A stretch of DNA of 64,000 bases from Cyanoderma ruficeps (taxonomy: Eukaryota > Chordata > Aves > Passeriformes > Timaliidae), in NCBI GenBank assembly GCA_008694505.1, contig VZDJ01000049.1, positions 2,227,676 to 2,291,675 of the forward strand. The letters are read 5' to 3'. Made by a program: the position numbers and the translations under genes. Shown piece after piece: positions 11,681-22,150 of the stretch (its first letter is position 1; the number at the start of each line of letters is the position of its first letter). Under the pieces are notes generated by a model. That model was not told where the DNA came from and did not search any database. It saw only the letters and a list, made by a program, of their open reading frames with translations.

Positions 11681-12477
11681 AGGGGGGTGTGGGGTCCCCC
11701 ACCAGCGTGGGGCTTGTGCTGCTGCTGGCATTCCCATGGACGCTAACCCCAAATCCCTTATGGGGCGGGCTCTGCTTTTTTTGGGGCACAGCATCGCCCT
11801 GCAGGATGGGATGGCTCAGAGGGGCTGGACCACCCATGCAGCATCCTCACATCCCTGCCAGCAGCCGGGGTGGGCACTGGGATTTCCTTCTGGATCACTG
11901 TCGTCGTCTCCTGCAGCAAGCAGAGCCTCCAGCTACTCCGGCGTCGGGCCTTTTCCAGCCCTTTTGGCTCTTGCAGCGGGTGGGTTCCCGGGAGGATGGG
12001 AGCTGGGAGGCTCCTGCTGTGCCAGGACAGGAGCTGGGGGCTTTTTGCCGGTGTCGAATCACCCCAGGCTCTGCTGGGGGCTGTCCCCTGTGGGTGCACA
12101 TCCCATCACAACCACCCAGCATCCCGGTGTGGGACCAGCCCCTCACCCAGCACCATTCCCTCCCCCTGGATGCAACCAGAGCCGAGCTGGGAGCGCCCCA
12201 GTGCCACATCCCCCGACCTGGCACATCCCGGGGGGGCGCGCTGGGCGCCCTCCCTCCCCTCCACCGCACAGGGATGCCCTTTGTCCTTCTTGGCGTGTGG
12301 GGGAACTCGGCAGCTCTTGGCTTTTCCCTTCTGTTTTGGAAATTCAAAACATTTGCAGGGCGGCCCACTCGCGCCCTGCCGCCACGGAGAGAGGCACTTG
12401 GCTGACTCCTCTGCTTTCCTTGGCCGCTGCTCCCTCCCGCTCACGCTCGGGGTGGGGGCTTTTCTCCACCTCCTCAC
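11681..12477. other. Non-coding stretch, nothing recognised
   Basis: GC-rich sequence with overlapping frames on both strands but no recognisable exon, RNA or repeat. Confidence 0.5.
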
Positions 12478-12625
12478 CCTTCTTTTTTTCTTTTTCGTTT
12501 TTTTTTTTCCCCTTTTTTTCCCCCTTTCCCCCCCCTTTTTTCCCCCTTTTTTCCCCTTTTTTTCTTTTTTTTCTTTTTTTTTAAAATAATTTATTTTTTT
12601 CTTTATTTTTTTTTCCCCCTCTGCT
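12478..12625. repeat. Polypyrimidine tract (T/C)n
   Basis: About 150 bases of almost pure T and C on the + strand, in alternating T and C runs, grading into T-rich sequence interrupted by AAAATAATTTA near 12,581. The minus-strand translation is a lysine-rich KKGKKGGKKG artefact. Such tracts can adopt triplex structures and are hard to assemble, so the length may be inexact. Confidence 0.9.
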
Positions 12626-13059
12626 GTAAGCTCGGAAAAACACCACCATCCTGCCCCGAGGGGGCCAGGAAGGAGAGCCCAGGGCAAGCGCGGTGCAGGC
12701 AGAGCCGGTGCCCGCTGGCCCCTGGCACTGACCTTGCTCTCTGCTGGGAAGGGCGGCTGTGCCGGGTGGCCGGAGCAGCCCCGCGCTGCACCGGCGCTAA
12801 TGAGCTCTGCCTGAGCAGAAGGATTAATTAGCTGCTGGGAGGAAAGGAGGGGAGGGGGGGCATCCTTCTGCAGGGGCTCCCGGTGCCACCGGAGCCTGGC
12901 ACGGCGCGGCGCCCAGGGCTGCGGCACCGGCGGCGTTTTTGGGATGCTCCAGGAGGAGATGTGGCTCCTCCTGGGGAAAATGCCGTGAGCCAGGTGGGGA
13001 CAGGGAATGCCAGTGCCACACTGAGCTGCTGATCAATCACCCTGCTCTCTGTATTCCAT

Positions 13060-13120
13060 TCCCCCCCCCCNAAAAAAAGCCTTGTAGGTTTTTTTTGGGT
13101 TTTTTTTGGTTTTTTTTAAT
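13060..13120. repeat. C-run, N and T-tract low-complexity patch
   Basis: A run of ten C is followed by one N (13,071), a run of A and three blocks of eight T separated by GGG or GG. The T-block pattern resembles that at 9,592-9,652. Confidence 0.85.
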
Positions 13121-13554
13121 TGCTGTTTCTGTGCAGTTGTCCCCTGTAGGGGAATGGGAGCCGAGGGTGTGACGTGGATGTGTTAAACATGTCCTGTGGA
13201 ATCTAAAATGACACTACAGGGGACAAAGTGGCAGCTGGCTGGGAGCTGTGCGTGGGCAGGGCCTGGCTTTGTGCTTACCCCAAAATCCCAGGGGCTCGGG
13301 GGAGCTCAGGAGCGTTGTGTTGGGGACTGTCACCCTCCTGGAGCGGGTCCCCGAAGCTGGCTTGGGGCTTTTGGTGTCGCCTTTAGCTGGGTGGATTTTT
13401 GGGCGGCGTGGCCGTGTGCCTTGTCCCCCAGCAGCCCCTCGGTGCCCCTCTCCTCTCCGGAGAAGCAGACACGGGGCAGAGGTGACACCAGGGGGGCCCT
13501 GGGGAGACAAGCAGGGACGTGGCGTTGAGGCCGGGAAGGTCGTGAGGACGCGGA

Positions 13555-13680
13555 GCTTGAACTTGAATTAGATGGTAATTGCGACGTGCCTAATTACAGG
13601 GAAAGAGCAAATCACTCCGGTGCTTCATAAAGTGTCTGACACGGAATAACGAGGATAATTAGCAATCAGACGGGAAGCTG
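13555..13680. promoter_or_regulatory. AT-rich island with homeodomain cores
   Basis: Contains GAATTAGATGGTAATTGC, CTAATTACAGG and GGATAATTAGCAATCAG, meaning several TAATT/ATTA cores in 110 bases of otherwise GC-rich DNA. A candidate enhancer by composition only. Confidence 0.35.
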
Positions 13681-14836
13681 CTGCCTCCCCGGCCCCCCGA
13701 AAGCCCTGGGGAGCCCCTCTCGCCCTCCCTTCCGCGCAGCATCTGCCCCTGCCTGGCGTGGTTTGTCCCCCCCAGCATGGGACATCTGCCCCCCGGTCTC
13801 CCCAGGGTGGGACATTGGCCCGGCAAAGCCCCCTGGGCTGGGGTGAGATGCAGCTGGTGGCCGTGTCCCCTGCTCAAGGTGGCCGTGCCGGTGTCCCTCC
13901 GCCGTGTGTGTGTGTGTCCAGGTGTCCGTCCTGTCCCCGCACGGATCCGTGTCCAGGTGTCCGTCCCCAGGCCCAGCTGTGCGGCTCCTGCCTGCTGCCA
14001 GCAATGCATTAATGCCGCCTGACGCTAGAGCGCACCAGAAGCATGTCGTGACATCCTCCGGGGGACACGGCACCCTGCAGGGCCACCTGCCCCGGCCACC
14101 TGCCCGCGGCCACCCCGCCGTGACCCCGGGGGCACCCGCGGCCACCCCGCTGGGGACCCCGGCTGGCCCTGGTGGCCGCAGGGGACTGATGGTGCCTGGT
14201 TGTGCTCGGAGGGAGTGGGGAGGGCGGAGGGTTTTGGTACCCCCCAAAAACACCCCCTGCCATCCCAGCCTGGCTGCTGCCACCCCTGGGGGACCCCGAG
14301 GAGGGCAAGGGGTGTCTGGCTGCCAATTAGCTGCACCTTTTAATGATGCTGCAGTTGGTTTAGGGAATGTGTGTCCCCGCTCAGGGGGGCTGGGTGGTGC
14401 TGGGGAGCTGATCCCAAACCTCCTGTCCCCCCATCCCAGCGCCCAGAGGCTGAGGGATATCCTCTGGATATGAAGGGACCTCCCAGCCCCAAAATGGCCC
14501 TGGCTGAGTGAGGGGTGTCAGGTGCTTTGGTGACTTCACTCCAACTCCTGTTTCCCTGGAGCCACCTCACTCCTGTCCCCTGCCACCTCCAGCCCAACTC
14601 CAGCGAGGACTATCCCTCCATTCCCTTCCCAGCACCTTCTGGGAATCCCACAGCAGATCCCACCACGAGCTTTGGACTGGTTCTCCGCCGTGTTTGCAGA
14701 GAGGGGCTGAGCACCCCGATGCCACCGTGGGGGTGATGTCCCTGGTGTCCCTGAGTGCTGGGGCAGGGTGGATGTCACGCTTCCTCGTCCTGCTCCGTGC
14801 CTGTCTCCTTCCCGCCTCTCCTGCTGGCTTCTCCTT
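13681..14836. other. Non-coding stretch, nothing recognised
   Basis: GC-rich, with no gene or array found. A short TG run lies near 13,906-13,917 (GTGTGTGTGTGT). Confidence 0.5.
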
Positions 14837-14865
14837 TTTTTTTTTTTTTNTTTTTTTTTTTTTGT
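14837..14865. repeat. Poly-T tract with an N
   Basis: A T homopolymer interrupted by one N at 14,850, so its true length is uncertain. Confidence 0.9.
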
Positions 14866-14884
14866 TTCCCCCTCTTGGAGCAGC

Positions 14885-15015
14885 TGTTCTCTAATAAGCT
14901 GTTAATGATGATACAGTAAGTAGGAGCGGAGAGTCCTGCGGGAGCTGCCACGATTTGTGTAATTGGCCTCAGAGGAGACAGAAGTATCTAATATTTACAT
15001 GCCGGTATTAGTCCC
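14885..15015. promoter_or_regulatory. AT-rich island, candidate regulatory element
   Basis: Includes CTAATAAGCTGTTAATGATG, GTGTAATTGGCC and TCTAATATTTACATGCCGG. Multiple homeodomain-type TAAT cores and a forkhead-like ATTTACAT word in a GC-rich setting. Inference from composition. Confidence 0.35.
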
Positions 15016-16544
15016 CTGGGAGCCTGTCTGGGCTGGCACGGGAGGCAGCTCCCAGCCTTAACCTGTCTGCTCCCAGCTGATGGATCCTCAGATCTCCAAC
15101 GGATGGGAGCTGCCAGCTGGGAATGGGGGGGGGAGATCATCCCCCCCACCTCCCTCCCAAAAAAGAAAGAAAAAGAAAAAGAGCTGGGGATGGCTGAGCA
15201 TCCTCCCAGCTCGGCACCCAGCTGGTCTGTGGGAGCTGCGGGGTTGGGCTCAGCTTCCAGAGGGGGGATGCTGAGGTTTGGGGAGCCCTGTGCTGGGGTG
15301 GGGTGGAGGCAGGAGCTGTCCCACAGTGAGTTTACCAGGGCTGTGACCTGGCTCTTGAGGCACAAACATATTCCTGAGCTGGCTGGTGCCCGGAGCAGGG
15401 AGGGGCAGGAGAGGGGTGCTCGCCGTGTGGCCACCCGGCGCCCTGTGCCCTGTGCCGGTGGCTGGGGTGGGTCCCTGGAAGGGCAGGTTGGGGAGCAGCG
15501 CTGTCACCGTGGGCTGGGTGAGCCATGGGGCTGGGCAGGGACTGGTGAAACTGCCCCTGGTGATCCTGCCCGCAGCCATAAGGCCGGAATGCCGGGGGAA
15601 ACTGAGGCACGGCTGGGGGAAACTGAGGCAGGAAGGGCTGAGGAGCAGCCTGCCCTCCCTCCTGTCAGCTCTTACCCTATATGGGGTCTTGCCCTGGGCT
15701 CCACCCTGTACTGTAGTGAGGACAGGGTGCCACCAGGGCTGTCCCACTTCCCTCGGTACCCCCTGGTGTCCCCAGGGCTCTGGGGTTGTCCCCTCCTGCA
15801 GTCTCTGGCCAGGATTCCCTCAGCTGAGCTGTTCTGAGCTGTTCACTACAGTGCTCATGTTCCTGCACCCCCAAACCAGCAGAGACCCCCCAGGGGAGAG
15901 GGTAGGGACTGGCATGGGGACACCAATGCTGAGCAGTGGGGCTGGGGCGTGGGGACATCCCAATTCCCTGCCTGGGGTGGAAGTTAGGGGGTGCCAGCAT
16001 CCTCTAACCAATATCCCATTGCATGGAGGGGCCCCCAGCCCCGTGGGATTGCATCCCCAACCTTTCCCACCCAGATTCCCACTCTCCCATTGCTTTGGTG
16101 GCTCCGTGCCTTCCGCAAGGGGATGTGTCACCCTGTGCCCTCCCTGTGCTGGGGGTGCCCTCCGGGGGGGAATGAGAGGGATGTGGGGGGCTGATGTGGG
16201 TGGCCAGGGGGGTTATTTTGTGGGGTGCCAGGCTGCTCACCCCGCAGGATCAAAGGCACAGTGTTTCCCAGGCGTTTTCCAAAAGGCCAGCGGGCGGCTC
16301 TGCTTTGGAGGTGGCCTCATCCTGCCCGCTGGGGCTGGGCTGGGAGCCACCAGGACCCGGCAGCCGGGGTTGTGTGGGGTCTCCGGGAGGGCTGGGTGGG
16401 GAGTGGCTGTGGGGTGAAGGTCGCTGAGCCCCGGTGAGCTCGTGGCAGGGCTGGAGGCGCTGGGCTGGAGTCCTGTGGTTCCACGCTGCTGTCCGGGGGT
16501 GAGGAGCTGTTGGCTTCTGTTCTTCTCTCCCTGCCTCCTCCCCT

Positions 16545-16620
16545 CGTCCCTCCCGCCTTCCTGTCATCCCTCCATCCTTCCCTCTGTCCCTCCCTCCCTC
16601 CCTCCCTNCCTCCCTCCATC
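16545..16620. repeat. (CCCT)n tetranucleotide repeat with an N
   Basis: Roughly eighteen CCTC/CCTT-type tetramers with an N at 16,608, indicating an unresolved copy number. Confidence 0.92.
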
Positions 16621-17304
16621 CCTTTTCGGTTGTCCTCCCTGCTCAGGACGTTCCAGCCTCTCTGTCCCTGGCTTCCTGCCAGCCCTTTCCCACACTCCCT
16701 AATCCCGGGCTCCAGCCCTGGCTGTTGATGCCTTGGGAGCAGCTGCTGAAATCTCCCCGAGCCAGGACAACGGGACCTGGTCCTTGACCTCCTGGAGAAT
16801 CCTGGGGGTGGCAGGTTTGGCGTGGGGACAGCAGGGGTGTCCCCAGGTCCCCTGCTGTGTCAGCCACCCCCTTGTCCAGGGCAGAGTGGATGGATTTACC
16901 TTGGCAAGGGGTGCGGTGGGGAGCAGGGCAGCACCCCTGGGTGCTTGTAGGCTCTCATGGGGTGGAGGGGGGATGTTCACGGCCCCTCACACCCCTGTTC
17001 TGTGGGAGTTTTTTGGGGGGGAGATCCCCCCACCTCCTTCCCTCCCTCCTGCCTGATCTGTTCAATCTGCTAAGCAGGGGAATAGCGCAGCCACCATCTG
17101 TGAGCCTGCCAATAATGGGATTAACTCCTTCCCCTGGCCGCTCTTTCTGGCACCCCCTTCCCGGGGTACCCCCTCCTCCCGCCTGCCGGGGGCGGGGGGC
17201 GGGCCCCCCCACCAGGACATGCCGGTGCTGATGTTCCAGGGTTGCCAAGGGACAGCCCCAGTTTGTCCCCGTGCAGATCTGAGCCACCAGCATGGACTCA
17301 CCCG

Positions 17305-17450
17305 CTCCTGCCTCAGTTTCCTCTCTCTTTCCTCTCTGTCCCTCTGCCTCAGTTTCCCCCTGTCCTGCCTCAGTGTCCCCCGTCCTGCCTGTTTTCCCCC
17401 TCTTCTGTCTCAGTATCCCGCATTCTGCCTCAGTTTCCCCTCCTGCCTAG
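17305..17450. repeat. Degenerate minisatellite based on CCTCAGTTTCCCC
   Basis: The motif CCTCAGTTTCC or a one-base variant recurs at 17,311, 17,347, 17,368 and 17,428, with decayed copies (GTCTCAGTATCCC) between. The spacing is irregular at about 20-36 bases. The same motif is dispersed elsewhere in the window in both orientations. Confidence 0.75.
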
Positions 17451-17583
17451 GCGGGGTGGATTTGGAGCTTTCCAAAGGGCTCGGTGTTGCTGGCAGGACC
17501 CACCTTTCCTGCGCGGGCAGGGGGAACACACTGAGCTGTGCCTGAATCCCTCCGTGTTTGTGAGTCCCGGGTCTTTGAGGCAG

Positions 17584-17740
17584 AGGGATGCAGGACGCGA
17601 GCTCACCCCCCCACGGGATGCTGCCCGGGGAGGGATGCAGGGACGCAGGGATGCAGGGATGCAGGGATGCAGGGANGGATGCAGGATGCGAGCTCACCCC
17701 CCGGGAGGCTCCCCGGGGAGGGATACAGGGATGCAGGATT
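17584..17740. repeat. GGGATGCAGG short tandem repeat within a larger duplication
   Basis: A decamer GGGATGCAGG/GGGACGCAGG is repeated from about 17,633 to 17,680, interrupted by an N at 17,676. It is flanked by two copies of a larger segment beginning GATGCAGGA(C/T)GCGAGCTCAC (about 17,587 and 17,682), with a third, more diverged copy near 17,731. Confidence 0.85.
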
Positions 17741-18065
17741 CGAGCCCAACCTCCTCCCTCCCTCGGATGCTGCCCGAGGCTGGGGCAGAGGCGACGCCGC
17801 ACGTGGGGGGGGTTCAAGGGACCCCCACCCCCAGCCCTGCAGCTTCCAGCCCTTTTGCCGGGGGCGGGATGCCCCCGCTAATCCTCTTAGGCTGCGCCCC
17901 GGAGCAGCTGGCGAGGCTGGCCCGGCCGCTGCCCATCCTCCCTCCCAACAGGTGCCCCCCGGCCCCCTCCCCGCCGAGGCTGGGCGGGGGGCTCGGGGCT
18001 CCCCGCAGCAGGCAGCCCCCCCCCTCCGCCCATTCCCCTTCCCCCGGGGCCGGCCCGGGAGCGCT

Positions 18066-18115
18066 CATTAATTATCTAATCTTCCCTTTATGTTTAATTT
18101 ACAGCCCCGCGCGGC
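18066..18115. promoter_or_regulatory. Short AT-rich island
   Basis: CATTAATTATCTAATC followed by TTTATGTTTAATTTAC, adjoining the assembly gap. It holds homeodomain TAATTA/TAAT cores in a very GC-rich surround. Its right-hand context is lost in the gap. Confidence 0.3.
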
Positions 18116-18184
18116 TCTGGCCATATGCTGCTTTTGTTGTGTCTGGCTCTTTGTTGTGGCAGGCAGCGGGGGCTGGCGAGACCC

Positions 18185-18663
18185 NNNNNNNNNNNNNNNN
18201 NNNNNNNNNNNNNNNNNNNNNNNNNNNNNNNNNNNNNNNNNNNNNNNNNNNNNNNNNNNNNNNNNNNNNNNNNNNNNNNNNNNNNNNNNNNNNNNNNNNN
18301 NNNNNNNNNNNNNNNNNNNNNNNNNNNNNNNNNNNNNNNNNNNNNNNNNNNNNNNNNNNNNNNNNNNNNNNNNNNNNNNNNNNNNNNNNNNNNNNNNNNN
18401 NNNNNNNNNNNNNNNNNNNNNNNNNNNNNNNNNNNNNNNNNNNNNNNNNNNNNNNNNNNNNNNNNNNNNNNNNNNNNNNNNNNNNNNNNNNNNNNNNNNN
18501 NNNNNNNNNNNNNNNNNNNNNNNNNNNNNNNNNNNNNNNNNNNNNNNNNNNNNNNNNNNNNNNNNNNNNNNNNNNNNNNNNNNNNNNNNNNNNNNNNNNN
18601 NNNNNNNNNNNNNNNNNNNNNNNNNNNNNNNNNNNNNNNNNNNNNNNNNNNNNNNNNNNNNNN
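18185..18663. other. Assembly gap (479 N)
   Basis: A run of 479 N. Both flanks are GC-rich, which suggests a GC-rich stretch that failed to sequence. Frames that appear to cross it are meaningless. Confidence 0.99.
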
Positions 18664-18761
18664 CCCGCGGCGGGTACTTGTGGGGGTGGCTTTGTGGAAC
18701 TTGCTGCAAACTTTGTGTGGTGCTGCCAGGTGCCTTCTGCGCTTCCTGTTTTTTCTGTGCT

Positions 18762-18784
18762 CTTTTTTTTTTAAAAAAAAAAAG
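18762..18784. repeat. Perfect T(n)A(n) palindrome
   Basis: C followed by ten T, then eleven A and G, followed by a further A-rich run to about 18,791. It is self-complementary and would extrude as a hairpin. Confidence 0.9.
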
Positions 18785-18799
18785 AAAAAAAGTAGTAAA

Positions 18800-20990
18800 A
18801 TGTTTTTTTCTGCACCCCAGCGGGCCCGTACGCAGCTCTAATGGGGTGCACAGAGGGGGCACCCCAACCTGGGGGCTGCAGCTGGTGCCCACCCTTGGAT
18901 GGGTTGAAGTCTGGCTGCTGGGGGGCAGCAGGCAAAGGGTTTGGGGCACTCTGTGGGTGATGGGGGCACCTCCTGCTGCTGAGCTGGGATTTGTCCCTCC
19001 CTGTGGGGTGGCCCACCCGGGCTTTGCCAGTCCCGGGGTGGGCAGGGGATGCCCGGAGCTCGGGGCGGCGCGCAGTGGGCTGTGCTGGCGCTGTCTGTCC
19101 GTCTGTCCGCACCTCCTGCAGCTGCTGCTGCTGCTCCCTGCCAGCCCAGGGCGGGGAGGGCGCCGTGGGAGGGTGGGTGCCAAGCCTGCCTTGGCTGGAG
19201 GATCCGTGTGCCGGGCCAAGAGCCGGGCTTGGAGCGCTCCGGCAGCGGTGTAAGGTCACCGCGACCGCCAGCGAGGTGGCCCTGCCAGGGCGTGCTGGCT
19301 CCTGCGTGCCAGGAGCCACGAGGTGGTGGCAGAAGCTGGACCTGAGGTCACCCAGCCACTCGTCAGGTGAACAAATGTCCTTTCACGGGCGCAGGAGGCA
19401 GCTGGCTCTGCAGGCATCCTGCTGCCCGGGCGTTCCGGGGTTTCTGTTGGACAAGGGATTCCTCGTTCCCAAGGGGATGCAGCGGCTTGGGGAGCCCATG
19501 TCCTAAAAGTGGGACGCGACAAGAGGGGACAGTGCCAGCTGCTGGCCTGGGTGATGACATGGGGGTGGCACTGGATGACCAGGGCACCTGTCCTGGCAGC
19601 AGAGAGGGAAACAGAGTGGACACCCCAGCACTCCTCATCCTTGCATGTAGGGCTGGCTGTCCCCATGCAGCCCCACATGCCATCAGGGTGACCCGACTGG
19701 TTCTTCTTGGTGTTGTTTTCTGCCCACCAGGTGTGGGGAGCTCAGGTGGGTCATGCCACCATGCCAGATGGCCAGTGCTGCCATCTGGCCGTGCTTGTCC
19801 CCAAAGTCCCGGCCCCACACTGGGGGTCCCTTCCCAAGTAAGTCACCACAGCTCTGTGTCACGGCCGGTTCGCTCTGCATGTCACAAGGAGCCACAACAC
19901 GAGGCTGGGGTCCCCCCAGGGCAGCCCACCCCCTGGCGGTGCTCCACCGTCCCTGCCAGCCGGGGAAACTGAGGCAGTGGGGCAGGCGGCGACTTGCCCA
20001 AAGGACCCAGTGCCAGGGCTGAGGAGAGCAAACAGGATTCTTGGCACAGGCTGGCAGTGCCACGCTCTGCCTGCAGGCCAGGGCCGCTCTTTGCTGGGTG
20101 TGCACTTTTGCTGCTGCTTTGCACCCCAGCTCTGGCTCCCTGGGGACTGCGTCTGTGTCCCCACAGGTGACAGCCCCTCGCCCTGGCGCTGCTGAACGGG
20201 GCAATTGTTCCCCCCGGGGGGGTGGCCGGGGCCCGGCGCTGTGTGTGGCGGGGCTGGCACGGAGAGCGGCTCGGCCTTGGCCCCCTGCCCGCTGCCGTGC
20301 CCTTTTCCAGCGGCAGCTGCCTGTGGGCACGGCTTGGCAGCTGTCCCTGCTGCGGGCTCGGCCGGGGCAGGACCCTGCTCCCCTGGGCTGCCGGGTCACC
20401 TCCGGGCAGGGCCGCAACACGCGGGGCCGCCGCTCTCATGAGTTTGCAGTTCTCGGCCCAGCCGTGGCTTTTTCTCCCGGTTTTCTGTCCCAGCTCCATC
20501 CCTAAAGGAGAGGAGGGGATCGGCAAGGAGCCGGTTCTCCCCCCCGTGCCGAAAAGTCCCCTCTGGAGAGGCGCCCAGTGGTGTCACCCCGTGCAGGAGC
20601 CATGTGTCAGCCCTGAAAGCCCCTGGTTTTCCACCTCGGAGCTGTGTGAGGGAGGGGGCGGCTCTGCCCCATCTTCCTGGGCACACGGGAGCCCTCGGGG
20701 TGGTGACATTCCCTGGTCCGTGCTCAGTTCCCTGCATCCCTCCCCTCCCAGCTCGCTTGCCAGCTAATGGCGCGGCTTATTCCTATGGCTTTTTAAGTGC
20801 TTAATGGCGCGCGGGGCTAATGATGCAGCTCCCTCTGTTCCTGCCGCCTGGATGGATGGATGGTGTCGGATGGCGCTGCCCCAACCTCCGGGAATGGGGA
20901 CAGGGACACGAGGAGGGGCCCAGCTGGTGCCCCGTGCAGCCGGGGTTGGGAGCGGGGCGTCCGCCTGCCTCCCCTCCCTCCCCTGCGCGG
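18800..20990. other. Non-coding stretch with one perfect inverted repeat
   Basis: No gene recognised. At 19,763-19,789 a perfect inverted repeat (GCCAGATGGC / GCCATCTGGC, 7-base loop) carries two CAGATGG E-boxes head to head. Near 20,763-20,822 the sequence TAATGGCGCG occurs twice (20,765 and 20,803, the second followed by GGGCTAATGATG), giving a small AT-richer patch. Confidence 0.5.
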
Positions 20991-20997
20991 CTGCTCG

Positions 20998-21100
20998 GAG
21001 CAGTAATGTCACCATAAACGATATTTATCACGAGGTGATAAAAATCTATTTCCAGCGACCTCTTGGAAATGGCCCTCGTAAAACCAGGCAGCAGACGGAG
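20998..21100. promoter_or_regulatory. Candidate regulatory element with paired GATA sites
   Basis: AT-rich island containing the perfect inverted repeat TTTATCAC-GAG-GTGATAAA (21,024-21,042), which puts two GATA-factor sites (TTATCA and TGATAA) in mirror orientation. Flanked by GTAATGTCACCATAAACGATA. Likely protein-binding DNA, by inference only. Confidence 0.4.
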
Positions 21101-21333
21101 GCAGGAGGCAGACAGCGGGGAGGGGGCACGGGCAGGGAAATGGCTGTAATCAGCCACGGAGCAGAGGCTGGATCTGCCGGGGAGCTGGCCCTGCCATTCC
21201 CGACCCCGGGAAATTGATGGCAGCCGTCAAGGCCAGAGGGCTGCCCGGGCACAGCTGGGAGGATGCTCGGGCATCCCAAGGCTTGAGCATCCTGGGATGC
21301 AGCATCCAGGCTGTGAAGGGAGGGCCAGAGGGA

Positions 21334-21363
21334 NGTGTGTGTGTGTGTGTGTGTGTGTGTGTT
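21334..21363. repeat. (GT)n dinucleotide repeat with an N
   Basis: About fourteen GT units immediately after an N at 21,334. Confidence 0.95.
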
Positions 21364-22094
21364 GTGTCCATCCTGGGGCATTCCCAAAGTGACAGCTGAG
21401 GAATCCTGGGCTGGAGCTGGTCCTGGGGCAGCAGACTGGGATGGGATGCTGGGCTATCAGCTTCCCTCCAGTGTTCCCAGCCATAGGGATGTCCTCCTCC
21501 ACCTTCAGGCACTGCTGGGTCACCTCAGTGTCCCCTGTACCCCTCCTGGGGGGCCACCATCAGGCCCAGAGCCCCCCCACCTCCATCCCTTCAGTGCTGA
21601 TGGCCAGGTGCTGACTCAGCATCCCAACACTAATTGCTGAGCCCATAGCGGATCCTGGCTGTAAATTCTCCGTCAGGAGTGGGCTGGGTGGTGGAAAACC
21701 TCCCTGGCTCCTTTCCCTGCTGACCTGAGCAGGCACTTGTGGTCCTGTGTAACACACTGGGGTGCTGAGTTGGCAGGAGGTGTCTCATCCTCCCCCACGC
21801 AGCTTTGGGGTTCGCTGCTCCCCGGGAATCCCTCCTCCCCGCAGAGGTCATTCCCGGCTGTGTGATGCTCAGCTCAGCTTTGTCCCCACTAGGGACAGCC
21901 TGGGTGACCCCATGGCCCTGCTGCACCCTGGATGATGCTGCTGGTCTGGGCATTGCTGGGGGCTTCACCAGGCTGGGAGGACAGAGGACACCTTTTTGGG
22001 GAGGTGGGATTTGCTCCTAAAAATGGGGACAGTGGCCCCCCCGTTGTCCCCTGGGGGAGGAGCTGGTGAGGGAGAACAGCTCCCAGCTGCAGGG

Positions 22095-22150
22095 TCTAAT
22101 CTGCTGCCCTGATGAAGAGACATTAATCACTTAAAGTAATTAACCAGGTG
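22095..22150. promoter_or_regulatory. Short AT-rich island
   Basis: GACATTAATCACTTAAAGTAATTAACC: ATTA, CACTTAA (NKX2-like) and TAATTAA cores in 30 bases, followed by a C-run at 22,168-22,180. A second patch at about 22,470-22,530 has ATTATCC, GCATTAAAG and GTTTAATCCGCGG. Confidence 0.3.

Noticed and set aside
12106..12927. Lysine-rich KKGKKGGKKG open frame (minus strand)
   Set aside because: Translation of the polypyrimidine tract at 12,478-12,625.
17242..19253. Frames of 380-510 codons spanning the N gap
   Set aside because: Most of the length is N, and the remaining flanks have no family motif.
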